Part shown: piece by piece, positions 7,851-15,708 of the stretch
Layout of the letters: each line of letters starts with the position of its first letter
Position numbering within the stretch: the first letter of the stretch is position 1
DNA from: Clostridiales bacterium
GTDB taxonomy: Bacteria > Bacillota > Clostridia > Christensenellales > JAISNN01
Direction of reading: 5' to 3'
Assembly (NCBI GenBank): GCA_031289865.1
Contig: JAITOQ010000009.1
Coordinates: 1 to 26,734 of the forward strand
DNA length: 26,734 nt
Notes under the pieces: generated by a model
Seen by the model: the letters and a program-made list of their open reading frames with translations, nothing else
Databases searched by the model: none
What the model was told of the DNA's origin: nothing
Position numbers and translations under genes: made by a program

Positions 7851-7957
7851 GACTTTGCGGCATTTTTTATAATTTGAGTTTATTTTTTACTGTTTTTAAG
7901 CCTTTTATTAATATTTTATGCTTTTTTTGGGATTTTTGTTATCTGAAACAGTGATTT

Positions 7958-9787
7958 TTATCCCTTTTCTTTTAATTTAGAAATGCTTTTCATTCTCAAA
8001 TCATTGAGTAGGATACGTTTTCTGATACGGATATTGAGCGGAGTGACTTCGAGGAGTTCGTCGTCCTTGATAAATTCGATCGCTTCTTCGAGCGACATGC
8101 GTCTTATCGAGTTGAGGCGCAGTGCTTCGTCCGAACCCGACGCACGCATATTCGTGACGTGCTTTTTTTTGCAGACGTTGACCGCCATGTCGTCGCCTTT
8201 GGGCGAAACCCCGACGACCATCCCTTCATACACTTGAGTACCCGACTCGATAAAGAGTACTCCGCGGTCTTGCGCGTTGTGCAGACCGTAAGTCACCGCC
8301 TCTCCCGACTCAAACGCGATGAGCGAACCGCCGCTCCGACGGTTTACCTCGCCTTTAAACGGACCGTAATCATGAAAAATCGTATTCATCACGCCTTCGC
8401 CGCTCGTATCGGTCAAAAATTCGGAGCGATAGCCGAACAATCCGCGTGACGGAATCAAAAATTCTAACCGCATACGGCTGCCCGCCGACGTCATTTTTAA
8501 AAGCTCGCCCTTTCTCGCACCCATTTTATCAAAGATATATCCGACACGGTCTTCGGGTACGTCTACTATCAATTTGTCGATAGGCTCTTGCTTTTCGCCG
8601 TTCACCTCTTTGTAGATGACACGCGGCGTCCCGACCTGAAACTCGTACCCGCCCCGCCTCATGTTTTCGATGAGTACGGAAAGGTGCATTTCACCCCTGC
8701 CGCACACCCGATATGCGTCAGCGGAATCGGTCATATAGACCTTTAAGGACACGTCGCGGAGCATTTCGCGGAACAACCGATCCTTTAAATGCCTCGTTGT
8801 GACAAATTTTCCCTCGCGTCCCGCAAGCGGGCTGTCGTTTACATAAAAGAACATCTCGACCGTCGGTTCGGTAATCTTGACGAACGCAACGGGTTCAATC
8901 GCGTTTACCGAAGTGATCGTATCGCCGATATTGATACTCTCGATCCCCGAAAAACAAACGATATCCCCCACCTTTGCCGTCTGAATAGGCGTCTTTTTTA
9001 AACCCTCGATCTGATACAGACTGACGATTTTTCCCTTATACGGCTGCATTTCGCCGTGATAGTTGCAAATCGCCACTTCGCCGTTGACGGTTACGACCCC
9101 GCGCTCTATTCTCCCGATCCCTATCCTGCCTACAAAATCATTGTAGTCTATCGACGACACCAAAAGCTGTAATTCGCCGCTCGGATCGCCCTCCGGCGGT
9201 TCGATATAGTTGATAATCGTATCAAAAAGAACCGAAAGATCCTCCGTCGGTACCTTATAATCCTTTGTCGCCGTCCCGCGCCGCGCCGAACAGTAGATAA
9301 TCGGACTCCTTAAATGGTCGTCGGACGCGTCCAACTCCAAAAACAGCTCCAAAATTTCGTCCTCGACAAGCGAAAGCCGCGCATCGGGTCTATCGATCTT
9401 GTTGACTACTATTATCACCTTTAAATTTAGCTCCAAAGCCTTTTGCATGACAAAACGCGTCTGAGGCATAGGCCCCTCCGCCGCGTCAACCAAAAGTAAA
9501 ACCCCGCTGACCATCTTGAGGACGCGCTCCACCTCGCCCGAAAAATCCGCGTGACCGGGAGTATCGATGACGTTTATCTTGATATCCTTGTAGTGAATCG
9601 AAGTGTTTTTTGCGAGAATGGTAATTCCGCGCTCTTTTTCGATATCGTTGGAATCCATGATCCGCTCTTCAACCGCTTGGTTTTCACGGAACGTACCGCT
9701 CTGCTTTAACATTTCGTCGACTAAGGTCGTCTTGCCGTGGTCAACGTGCGCTATAATCGCAATGTTTCTTAAATCGTTTCTTATCAT
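7958..9787 (-). CDS. typA: Ribosome-associated GTPase TypA/BipA
   Basis: A 609-residue translational GTPase related to EF-G and LepA, needed for late 50S assembly and stress or cold adaptation in studied species. The P-loop AHVDHGKTT (14-22), switch II DTPGHADF and NKID guanine-specificity motif are all near the N-terminus. Domain II and the EF-G-like domains III/V follow, then the TypA-specific C-terminal domain with SIRRMSLEEA and LEVTPLNIRIRK. Length matches the family (about 605-615). The ribosome site is weak (AGAAG). A gene-bracketing palindrome lies just upstream (copy 3). The gene is oriented with jag and rpmH, leading-strand if the origin lies to its right. Confidence 0.97.
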   Translation of the reverse strand: MIRNDLRNIAIIAHVDHGKTTLVDEMLKQSGTFRENQAVEERIMDSNDIEKERGITILAKNTSIHYKDIKINVIDTPGHADFSGEVERVLKMVSGVLLLVDAAEGPMPQTRFVMQKALELNLKVIIVVNKIDRPDARLSLVEDEILELFLELDASDDHLRSPIIYCSARRGTATKDYKVPTEDLSVLFDTIINYIEPPEGDPSGELQLLVSSIDYNDFVGRIGIGRIERGVVTVNGEVAICNYHGEMQPYKGKIVSLYQIEGLKKTPIQTAKVGDIVCFSGIESINIGDTITSVNAIEPVAFVKITEPTVEMFFYVNDSPLAGREGKFVTTRHLKDRLFREMLRDVSLKVYMTDSADAYRVCGRGEMHLSVLIENMRRGGYEFQVGTPRVIYKEVNGEKQEPIDKLIVDVPEDRVGYIFDKMGARKGELLKMTSAGSRMRLEFLIPSRGLFGYRSEFLTDTSGEGVMNTIFHDYGPFKGEVNRRSGGSLIAFESGEAVTYGLHNAQDRGVLFIESGTQVYEGMVVGVSPKGDDMAVNVCKKKHVTNMRASGSDEALRLNSIRRMSLEEAIEFIKDDELLEVTPLNIRIRKRILLNDLRMKSISKLKEKG

Positions 9788-9819
9788 TTTCTTCTTCTTT
9801 CTGTTTTTATTTTTTTTTG

Positions 9820-9979
9820 TTTTTTTATTTGTTTAAAATAATTTCGCGAGACAAAATTTGGAAGAATCTGACCACGCGAACTCGTTCGCTGTCAGAATCT
9901 TTAGAATCCTCCGCGACGAACGCATTGTTGCGTCGGATTTAGGACAAATTTTTTCTCGCGCTCTTTTCAAAAACTTTAA
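9820..9979. repeat. Gene-bracketing palindrome, copy 3, interrupted by an 81-nt insertion
   Basis: The left arm CGCGAGACAAAATTT ends at 9859 and the right arm GGACAAATTTTTTCTCGCG resumes at about 9942, followed by CTCTTTTCAAAAACTTT. In copy 10 the same arms are separated by only two bases. The extra 9860-9940 contains its own inverted repeats (GAATCTGAC...GTCAGAATC and CGAAC/GTTCG; then TCCGCGACG...GCGTCGGA), so it is a nested element in the loop. Confidence 0.8.
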
Positions 9980-10046
9980 TTGAATCGTAGCTATGCTGAC
10001 CCGTTTGTTTCAGTATATTAAGTTTTTTTCAAACGATGCCATTTTG

Positions 10047-10119
10047 TGTAGGGGACGATGCCCTCATCGTCCCGCATTTTTTTTGTTTTTCGGGACGATG
10101 AGGGCATCGTCCCCTACAA
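10047..10119. repeat. Inverted pair of dispersed hairpin repeats (copies 2 and 3)
   Basis: Copies at 10047-10074 and 10091-10119 face each other and are complementary over about 28 bp around a T-rich loop of about 17 nt. They could form a very stable hairpin just past the jag stop codon and may end that operon's transcript. The rest of 9980-10146 shows no gene. Confidence 0.8.
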
Positions 10120-10146
10120 AATTGTTTTAAGACAGCCCTTTACGGT

Positions 10147-11325
10147 TTATCTCTTCTTATAACCGAAACTCTTGATTTTTGTCGTTCCCGTTTTTTTAAA
10201 GTTGTTTGTAAAATTGTTGTTTACTTCGCTGAAATCCTTTTCGACTGCTTTTTCGACGACCTTTTCAACCGTCGTTTCAACCGTCACGGGCGTTTCAACA
10301 ACCGCTTCGGCAGCCGTTGTTTCACGGGAAACATTGTCGCTTTTTACGCTCTCTGAATAGTCGGGACGCTCCTCACGCGGTCTGTTGTACCCGTCGCTCC
10401 GCTCTCCGTTGTTGTAGGTGCGCCTTTCGCTATTATAACCGCCGCTTCTTTCGCCGCCGTTATAACCGCTCCGCTCTCCGTTGTTGTAAGTGCGTCTTTC
10501 GCTATTATAACCGCCGCTTCCGCTATTATTATAACCGCCGCTTCTCTCGCCGTTGTTATAACCGCTTCTCTCGCCGTTGTTGTAGGTGCGTCTTTCGCCG
10601 CCGTAACCGCTCCGCTCTCCGCTATTGTTATAACTGCCGCTTCTTTCCCTATTAAAAGGGCGGTCGCCTCTGTCGCGGTTGTACGGTCTGTCGTTTCTAT
10701 ACGGTCTGTCGCTGCTGTACGGCTTCGGATTTTTCGGAAGGATAACCAAATAGCGGTTCGGTTCTTCGCCGACGCTTTCCGTCGTCACGATCTCGCTGTT
10801 TTGGAGTGCGGCGTGTATGATGCGTCTTTCGTACGGGTTCATCGGTTCGAGTTCGACCTTTCTCCCCGTCCTATCCGCTTTCAACGCTAAGCGTTCCGCG
10901 AGCTGTGTCAAGATTTCCTTGCGTTTTTCGCGGTAATTCTCCGCGTCAACCGAAATCCGTACAAATTCCTCCGCTCCCTTGTTTGCGATCAAAAGCGCGA
11001 GATATTGGATACTGTCCAACATATCCCCGCGGTATCCGATCAAGAGCGCGCTGTCCGCGCCGCTGATATTTATGTGCGTTTCTTCCTCTGTCTTGACAAG
11101 ACTCGCATACGCGTCAAAATGCATATGCGTAAAAAGGTTGTTTATAAAGTCCGCTGCAGCTTGCTCCGGCTTTACCTTTGGCGTAATCCTAACAACCGCT
11201 TTAGAAAGCAGCCCGCCTTGTGAAATAATCTCGATATCCGCCTCTTCTGCGGTCAATCCGAGTTCTTTTAATCCCGCCTCTATAGCTTGCTCCGCTTTAC
11301 GCGCTTTAAATTCTACTCCGTCCAC
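10147..11325 (-). CDS. jag: RNA-binding protein KhpB/Jag with a long low-complexity C-terminal tail
   Basis: A 392-residue cytoplasmic RNA-binding protein of the KhpB/Jag/EloR family, linked in other Bacillota to RNA regulation of cell elongation. Order: Jag_N domain (about 1-52), type II KH domain (about 75-145) with GYRG at 97-100 in place of the usual GKRG-type loop, and an R3H domain (about 150-200) with R167...H171. Family members normally stop soon after R3H. Here about 190 more residues follow: Arg/Asp/Pro-rich, then degenerate repeats of NNGERSGGYN and SERRTYNN, then a Val/Glu/Thr-rich stretch and a basic end. The tail looks disordered and resembles RG/GY-rich RNA-binding tails. It is last in the rpmH-rnpA-yidD-yidC-jag order. 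A parS-like site lies in the tail coding sequence. Confidence 0.93.
   Translation of the reverse strand: MDGVEFKARKAEQAIEAGLKELGLTAEEADIEIISQGGLLSKAVVRITPKVKPEQAAADFINNLFTHMHFDAYASLVKTEEETHINISGADSALLIGYRGDMLDSIQYLALLIANKGAEEFVRISVDAENYREKRKEILTQLAERLALKADRTGRKVELEPMNPYERRIIHAALQNSEIVTTESVGEEPNRYLVILPKNPKPYSSDRPYRNDRPYNRDRGDRPFNRERSGSYNNSGERSGYGGERRTYNNGERSGYNNGERSGGYNNSGSGGYNSERRTYNNGERSGYNGGERSGGYNSERRTYNNGERSDGYNRPREERPDYSESVKSDNVSRETTAAEAVVETPVTVETTVEKVVEKAVEKDFSEVNNNFTNNFKKTGTTKIKSFGYKKR
10318..10333. promoter_or_regulatory. parS-like site inside jag
   Basis: TGTTTCACGGGAAACA differs from consensus parS TGTTTCACGTGAAACA at one base. It lies in the low-complexity tail of jag, where it encodes VSRET on the minus strand, about 4 kb left of the main parS cluster. 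Confidence 0.6.
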
Positions 11326-11438
11326 CTTTGCTCCTTTTTCGGAATACGTATTCCTATAAAAAATTTCTCTTTTAGTCTACCGCAACCCCGTCGATTTATG
11401 CGGTCCGTTATGGTTTAATGTTTGTTAATGTTTCCGTC

Positions 11439-12728
11439 TTAAAACTTGTCGATATCCTTTCCGAATTTACTGTTGGTTTTTTCCAAAATTTTCTTTGCCT
11501 TTTCTTCTTTTTCTTTTTCTTCCTTTTCCTTCTCTTCCTTTTCTTTCTGCTTTTGCATAGCTTCTAATTCGGACTTGCGGACGTAGGTCGTGTTTTCGGC
11601 GACTTCTTCCTCCACCTTGTCTCTCTTTTTATATATCAAATTAAAGATGAGATTAAAGATGATAGTAAACGACGTACTGACCAATATATACAAGGTAAAC
11701 GCGCTACTGTAAAACAGCGCGAATAGCAGCATCATCGCCGGCATCATAAACATCATAGTCTTTTGCGTGGTTTTGGACTGTTTTGCCGCCGCCGCCGAAT
11801 CTTGATTGAAAGTAGGCGGTGCGACGGGCTGTTGACTTTGCGGATTGAGCTTCGTCATCAAGATATTGAGCGCGAAACACAAGAGCGGTAAAATCAAAAA
11901 GCCGTTGACCTTACCAGTATTTTGCGTCTCCATTATCGGTCCCATGATTTTGTTGTATTCCGCTTGATCAAGCCCCTCGATTTTGACATTCAATCTGCCG
12001 AGTCCTAAAAACCCGCCTTCCGTCCCCGAAAACAATCCGTAGTCGGGTACGACCTTTGACCACGGCGCGTCGGGCATGAAAATATTTTTTACCCAAAGGA
12101 AACTATCGCTGTATTCGGCGTATGCCGTGACGACTGCCGCTTTCGTAACCGTTTCTATTTCCGCATTCATCGCTGCCTTTTCCGAAGCGTCCAATGTCTT
12201 GATTGTCTCTTCAACCGCTGCGAGTTTCCCCGCATCGTCAAGCGCGTCAAAGCCCGTCGGGAGCTTACTATTTGCCGTCAAATACGCTACCCTCGTATCG
12301 TATTCGGCTGAATAATAGGTCTTGCTCAGCTTATCAAACGAATCCTCGTTTTGATATTTCACCCTTGCGGTATAGCCGCCTAAGATGACGAAAAAGAGTA
12401 CGAGCGTAATCAAGGTCGGCAGACATGCGCCGAACGTCGAATAGCCGTGCTGCTTTTGTATCTCTCTTTGTTTGGTAAAATAGAGTTGTTGATTCCCGCC
12501 GACCTCGCGCTTTAGCTGTTCGAGCTTAGGCGCCATGATCTTTGTCGCTTTGGCGTTTTTGCGCGTGATTCTTTTCGACCAAAAATCAAGCGGCGACAAT
12601 ACCAATTTAAATAACAGTGTAAATACGATAACCGTGAGCGCGTAATTCTGTATGCCCGTAAAAAGCCAAAGTATGACTTTCCCAAAAATATTCGTCATTT
12701 CCGCCGCGCCAAATATTATATGAACCAT
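11439..12728 (-). CDS. yidC: Membrane protein insertase YidC/OxaI
   Basis: A 429-residue integral membrane insertase that inserts and folds membrane proteins with or without SecYEG. Hydrophobic segments lie at roughly 13-48, 98-120, 255-280 and 315-360. The cytoplasmic linker after the first block is basic and helical (SKRITRKNAKATKI). Between the second and third blocks is an extracytoplasmic insertion of about 130 residues, larger than in Bacillus SpoIIIJ (about 260 residues in total). The C-terminus is a highly charged KEKEEKEKEEK tail, a likely ribosome-contacting region. The start at 12728 has GAGGTG 7 bp upstream and overlaps the yidD stop by 13 bp; an ATG ten codons later is a weaker alternative. 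Confidence 0.95.
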   Translation of the reverse strand: MVHIIFGAAEMTNIFGKVILWLFTGIQNYALTVIVFTLLFKLVLSPLDFWSKRITRKNAKATKIMAPKLEQLKREVGGNQQLYFTKQREIQKQHGYSTFGACLPTLITLVLFFVILGGYTARVKYQNEDSFDKLSKTYYSAEYDTRVAYLTANSKLPTGFDALDDAGKLAAVEETIKTLDASEKAAMNAEIETVTKAAVVTAYAEYSDSFLWVKNIFMPDAPWSKVVPDYGLFSGTEGGFLGLGRLNVKIEGLDQAEYNKIMGPIMETQNTGKVNGFLILPLLCFALNILMTKLNPQSQQPVAPPTFNQDSAAAAKQSKTTQKTMMFMMPAMMLLFALFYSSAFTLYILVSTSFTIIFNLIFNLIYKKRDKVEEEVAENTTYVRKSELEAMQKQKEKEEKEKEEKEKEEKAKKILEKTNSKFGKDIDKF

Positions 12729-12961
12729 TTTGCTTCACCTCTATAATTTTCTTTTAAGGGAGCGAACCCGCCGATTCTCGTCAAAGGATTGCATTTTAAA
12801 ATGCGTATTGCGCCTAAGACGCAACCTCCGATAACTCCGTACTTCTCAATCGCTTCGTAAGTGTACATCGAACACGACGGCGTAAATTTGCAATGCGTTT
12901 TGTTTTGCCCGCTGAGATATTTTTTATAAAACAGAATAAGTTTAAAACAAATTTTTTTCAC
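12716..12961 (-). CDS. yidD: Membrane protein insertion efficiency factor YidD
   Basis: An 81-residue YidD/DUF37 protein, a small membrane-associated helper of YidC. The family motif is present: YKKYLSG..., CKFTPSCSMYTYEAIEKYG, CNPLTRIGGFAPL, with its three conserved cysteines. It starts with GTG at 12959-12961, with GGGTG about 10 bp upstream. It overlaps yidC by 13 bp and follows rnpA by 67 bp, so it is translated from the rpmH operon mRNA. Confidence 0.95.
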   Translation of the reverse strand: MKKICFKLILFYKKYLSGQNKTHCKFTPSCSMYTYEAIEKYGVIGGCVLGAIRILKCNPLTRIGGFAPLKENYRGEAKWFI

Positions 12962-13028
12962 GATAACAATGCACCCGTTTTTTGCCGATAAAAGCGTCCT
13001 TAAAACGCATTCGGAACACGTTCGATTT

Positions 13029-13361
13029 TTATATCAACATTCCGACTTTTGTCAAGGTCACGCGCATCGACTTTAAAAGCTCCGCATATTCCGCGGTCGC
13101 CGCCGCCTCACGCGCTACGACAATATAATTGTACTTTTTGTTAAGCCCGGGTATCAACGAACGAAAGCATTCCCTAAGACGCCGCTTCGTCCGATTGCGA
13201 ACGACGCTGTTCCCGATCTTTTTGCTGACCGAAAACCCGACCTTGAGCGTGTACTTCGTCTTGGTGAACAAAATCACCATGTGCCGATTCGCCGCGCTCT
13301 GCCCGTTTTTGTAGATATATTGAAAAGACGCGTTTTGTCTCAATCTGTATCTTGCTTGCAT
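13029..13361 (-). CDS. rnpA: Ribonuclease P protein component
   Basis: A 110-residue basic protein that pairs with RNase P RNA to trim the 5' leader of pre-tRNA. The hallmark RNR motif is in NSVVRNRTKRRLRE (about 51-64), preceded by the conserved GFSVSKKIG. Length is typical (about 110-120). The ribosome site is weak (CGGTG). It lies between rpmH and yidD in the standard order. A strong hairpin (13406-13437) separates it from rpmH and may reduce its expression relative to L34. The RNA partner gene (rnpB) is not in the window. Confidence 0.96.
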   Translation of the reverse strand: MQARYRLRQNASFQYIYKNGQSAANRHMVILFTKTKYTLKVGFSVSKKIGNSVVRNRTKRRLRECFRSLIPGLNKKYNYIVVAREAAATAEYAELLKSMRVTLTKVGMLI

Positions 13362-13405
13362 TCCGCACCGAAAATAATATTAATCGTTTTTGCTTTTGTT
13401 TCTTA

Positions 13406-13437
13406 AAAATGCGGCTTTATTTTGAAAGCCGCATTTT
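13406..13437 (-). terminator. Hairpin between rpmH and rnpA (partial terminator or attenuator)
   Basis: Perfect 12-bp stem AAATGCGGCTTT / AAAGCCGCATTT with a 6-nt loop. Read leftward, from rpmH, it is followed by TTTTT. It may end most rpmH transcripts while letting some continue into rnpA. Confidence 0.75.
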
Positions 13438-13478
13438 CACATGAAACTCTTTGTTTGAGAAACGAAACAATCCGTTTT

Positions 13479-13613
13479 TTAAGCGGAAAGCTTCGCTCTG
13501 CCTTTCTTGCGCCTATTAGCCAGCACGTTTCTTCCGGATTTGGTTTTCATCCTTTTACGAAATCCGTGAACCTTACTGCGTTGTCTTTTTTTAGGCTGAT
13601 AAGTTCTTTTCAT
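13479..13613 (-). CDS. rpmH: Ribosomal protein bL34
   Basis: A 44-residue, very basic protein of the large ribosomal subunit: MKRTYQPKKRQRSKVHGF, then RKRMKTKSGRNVLANRR and a KGRAKLSA end. This is the invariant L34 sequence pattern and the normal length. AAAGGGGTG lies upstream of the ATG at 13611-13613, and a sigma-A promoter lies at 13815-13844. It is the first gene of the leftward rnpA-yidD-yidC-jag group. In most bacteria rpmH faces dnaA across the origin; here it faces a gene-free region instead. Confidence 0.98.
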   Translation of the reverse strand: MKRTYQPKKRQRSKVHGFRKRMKTKSGRNVLANRRKKGRAKLSA

Positions 13614-13814
13614 ATATGCACCCCTTTTAATTTATTGCGTTTTTTTAGCAACGTGACGTTGCATCCATTTTCACAAACAGCAAAGCGAAAAAAATTGTCT
13701 TTATAAACCCGTTCACCGATTTTTTAAGTTGAAAACCTTTGGTTTTGGGTTGTTCGGCATTTTCATTTTACCGAACAAACAAGTTCAATCCGCTCTAAAT
13801 GTTTTTGCTCGCTT

Positions 13815-13844
13815 ATTATATAACATTTACCCCTCTGTTGTCAA
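13815..13844 (-). promoter_or_regulatory. Promoter of the rpmH operon
   Basis: Read leftward: TTGACA (13839-13844), 18-bp spacer, TATAAT (13815-13820). It lies about 200 bp before the rpmH start, leaving a long leader. Confidence 0.8.
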
Positions 13845-13940
13845 CTGTTTTTTTGACAACGGTCTTTTATTGATAAGATTTTTTTGAAGAGAAAAAATTC
13901 TTTGCAAGCACGTCCACCGATTTTCGAACACGACCTTTTT

Positions 13941-13967
13941 GTAGGGGACGATGCCCTCATCGTCCCG
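13941..13967. repeat. Dispersed hairpin repeat, copy 4
   Basis: GTAGGGGACGATG then CCCTCATCGTCCCG; same family as 419 and 10047. Confidence 0.8.
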
Positions 13968-14530
13968 AAATATAATATAACGACAAAAGCAAAAGTCGAT
14001 CTCATTCCTAACTTGCGAAGAATCCAAAATGATCTCCCCAACGCTCCCTTTTGTCCTCGTTTTTTGTTTTTGCCTCTTAAAAACCTAAAAACAACCCTTA
14101 AAACCGTCTTTTTATATCAAAACCAAAGCGAATCTCAACGTTATTTTCCTTTAAAAAAACGCAATTTTTCTCGGAAAAACAACGGTTTTGGGGCGTTTTT
14201 CAAAAAATAATCTGTCATTTAAACGCGCCGTGCAACACCGCAAAAATCTTCGCCCCGTTTTTCACGGCAAAAACACAAAGATTTTTTCTTAAAAATCGCT
14301 TTTTGTCATTCAAAAGCCGTTTTAAAAAATCGTTTTCGCCTCTCACCTCAAATAAAGACTTTCCCCTATCTTGTCAACATTGTTATGCTTCCCAAAACTT
14401 TCCTTTTTCATTTTTCCGCATCCGGCGCTACATTTTTTATTAAGACAATTTACGAAAGCTCCTCTTTGCCTTTTATAAGACGAAAACAGCGAATACTTCT
14501 TTTGTGTTTTTCTTTAAAAGCCTTATATAA

Positions 14531-14546
14531 TGTTTCACGTGAAACA
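14531..14546. promoter_or_regulatory. parS site 1
   Basis: Exact consensus TGTTTCACGTGAAACA, the palindrome bound by ParB/Spo0J in most bacteria. ParB is encoded at 19320-20300. Confidence 0.93.
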
Positions 14547-14698
14547 GTGAATAAAAAAAACATAGTTTTATCGCATTTTGACGTTCAACGCTTTATGTAA
14601 AACAATGAGCGGAAAAACATTCTTTTTCATGTTCGACTTAAATGCTTCATGTGACCACTCAAACACAAAGACTCTATTCTATCGTTCTAAGCATTTAA

Positions 14699-14714
14699 TG
14701 TTTCACGTGAAACA
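14699..14714. promoter_or_regulatory. parS site 2
   Basis: Exact consensus TGTTTCACGTGAAACA. Confidence 0.93.
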
Positions 14715-15001
14715 TTGAGGTTTTATCGGAAACCCGTTTCTTTGGTCAGCATATTTGTCTTGTTTTGGCTTTACCTTATCTTTTGTTTCTCTTGGCAATT
14801 GATAGATAACTTATTATTGTCATTTTCATTCATGATAGCGATTAGACAGCGCAATTACAGATAATCAGAAAGCTTGTTTGCAATACAGTTAAAGAGAAAA
14901 GCTGTTTAAAACACCAAAAGATTATAGGCAATTAAAAAACCGCTCCAAACAAATTTGCTGTCCGTTGAGGCAAGTCCTATATTATATTTTGAGAACGAAA
15001 A

Positions 15002-15017
15002 TGTTACACGTGAAACA
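15002..15017. promoter_or_regulatory. parS site 3 (one mismatch)
   Basis: TGTTACACGTGAAACA: the CACGTG core and the right half are intact, with one change in the left half. Confidence 0.8.
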
Positions 15018-15097
15018 TTTTCTTGTAAGCATGGTTTTAGATATTGTCGTTTTGAAAAAATCGCTTAAGATTGAAAACCGCAAAGAAAGCGAAAAAA

Positions 15098-15113
15098 AGT
15101 TTCACGTGAAACA
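15098..15113. promoter_or_regulatory. parS site 4 (one mismatch)
   Basis: AGTTTCACGTGAAACA: only the outermost base differs from consensus. Confidence 0.85.
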
Positions 15114-15175
15114 TTTTTCGCGTTGCGGACTTGCTCTTGAATCCGCTTTCGGATTTTCGACAAAGATTTTTTTTG

Positions 15176-15368
15176 GAAACAGCTTGTTTTATAAGGCGGC
15201 AATAAACGCTTTTGCCCGCAAGGGATTGTCTCTTTAAAAACAGCTTGTCAAAAAAAACAGCAATGCCATTATTCACAACGTTAAATGCCGTTATCCGCAA
15301 GGGTTGCGGTGTTGAAAAACGGTAAATATCGTTGTCGGTGAGGGATTTTGTTTTGAAAAACAGCCTTG
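15176..15368. repeat. Degenerate direct repeats of about 60-70 bp
   Basis: Three related units share GGAAACAGCTTGTTTT or GAAAAACAGCCTTG-like ends and a CCGCAAGGGATTGT or TCCGCAAGGGTTGC middle. Two DnaA-box-like words (TTATTCACA, TTATCCGCA) fall in the second unit. Divergence is high, so unit borders are approximate. Confidence 0.45.
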
Positions 15369-15375
15369 TTTTTTG

Positions 15376-15395
15376 ATTGTTAAAATTTTAACAAT
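15376..15395. other. Perfect 20-bp palindrome
   Basis: ATTGTTAAAATTTTAACAAT reads identically on both strands. It lies between parS sites 4 and 5. It could be a protein-binding site or an easily melted cruciform; the binding protein is unknown. Confidence 0.6.
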
Positions 15396-15458
15396 TGTAG
15401 TAGATGGGGTGTTTGTTCATCGTTTTCCTTGTTTAAGACATAAACTATTCCTTTAAAA

Positions 15459-15474
15459 TGTTTCACGTGAAACA
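15459..15474. promoter_or_regulatory. parS site 5
   Basis: Exact consensus TGTTTCACGTGAAACA. Confidence 0.93.
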
Positions 15475-15547
15475 TTTTTTTGATCGTTTGCCCTTTGGGG
15501 CTTTCGGTTTTCCTCGTTTGTTGCTTTTTTGGGGGTAACTTTTTCAA

Positions 15548-15563
15548 TGTTTCACGTGAAACA
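15548..15563. promoter_or_regulatory. parS site 6
   Basis: Exact consensus TGTTTCACGTGAAACA, 89 bp after site 5. Confidence 0.93.
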
Positions 15564-15667
15564 TTGTCCCTTGTTTGTAGGAGTATCATTTTAACCCTTT
15601 TATCGGATAATGTACTATCTTTTTTGGGTTATGCACGGCTGTTTTGAGTGCAACACATAATCTTTTT

Positions 15668-15694
15668 CGGGACGATGAGGGCATCGTCCCCTAC
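15668..15694. repeat. Dispersed hairpin repeat, copy 5
   Basis: CGGGACGATGAGGGCATCG then TCCCCTAC; directly precedes the tandem array. Confidence 0.8.
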
Positions 15695-15708
15695 GAGAGT
15701 ACTGCTGT

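Noticed and set aside
13884..14210. A 108-codon rightward frame
   Set aside because: It contains a translated hairpin repeat (VGDDALIVP) and has no ribosome site or family resemblance.
14646..14661. Ninth intergenic parS site (TGCTTCATGTGACCAC)
   Set aside because: Only the left half resembles parS; several mismatches in the right half.
14965..15237. A 90-codon rightward frame
   Set aside because: Two parS sites are translated as HVKHF within it; no ribosome site and no protein-like conservation.
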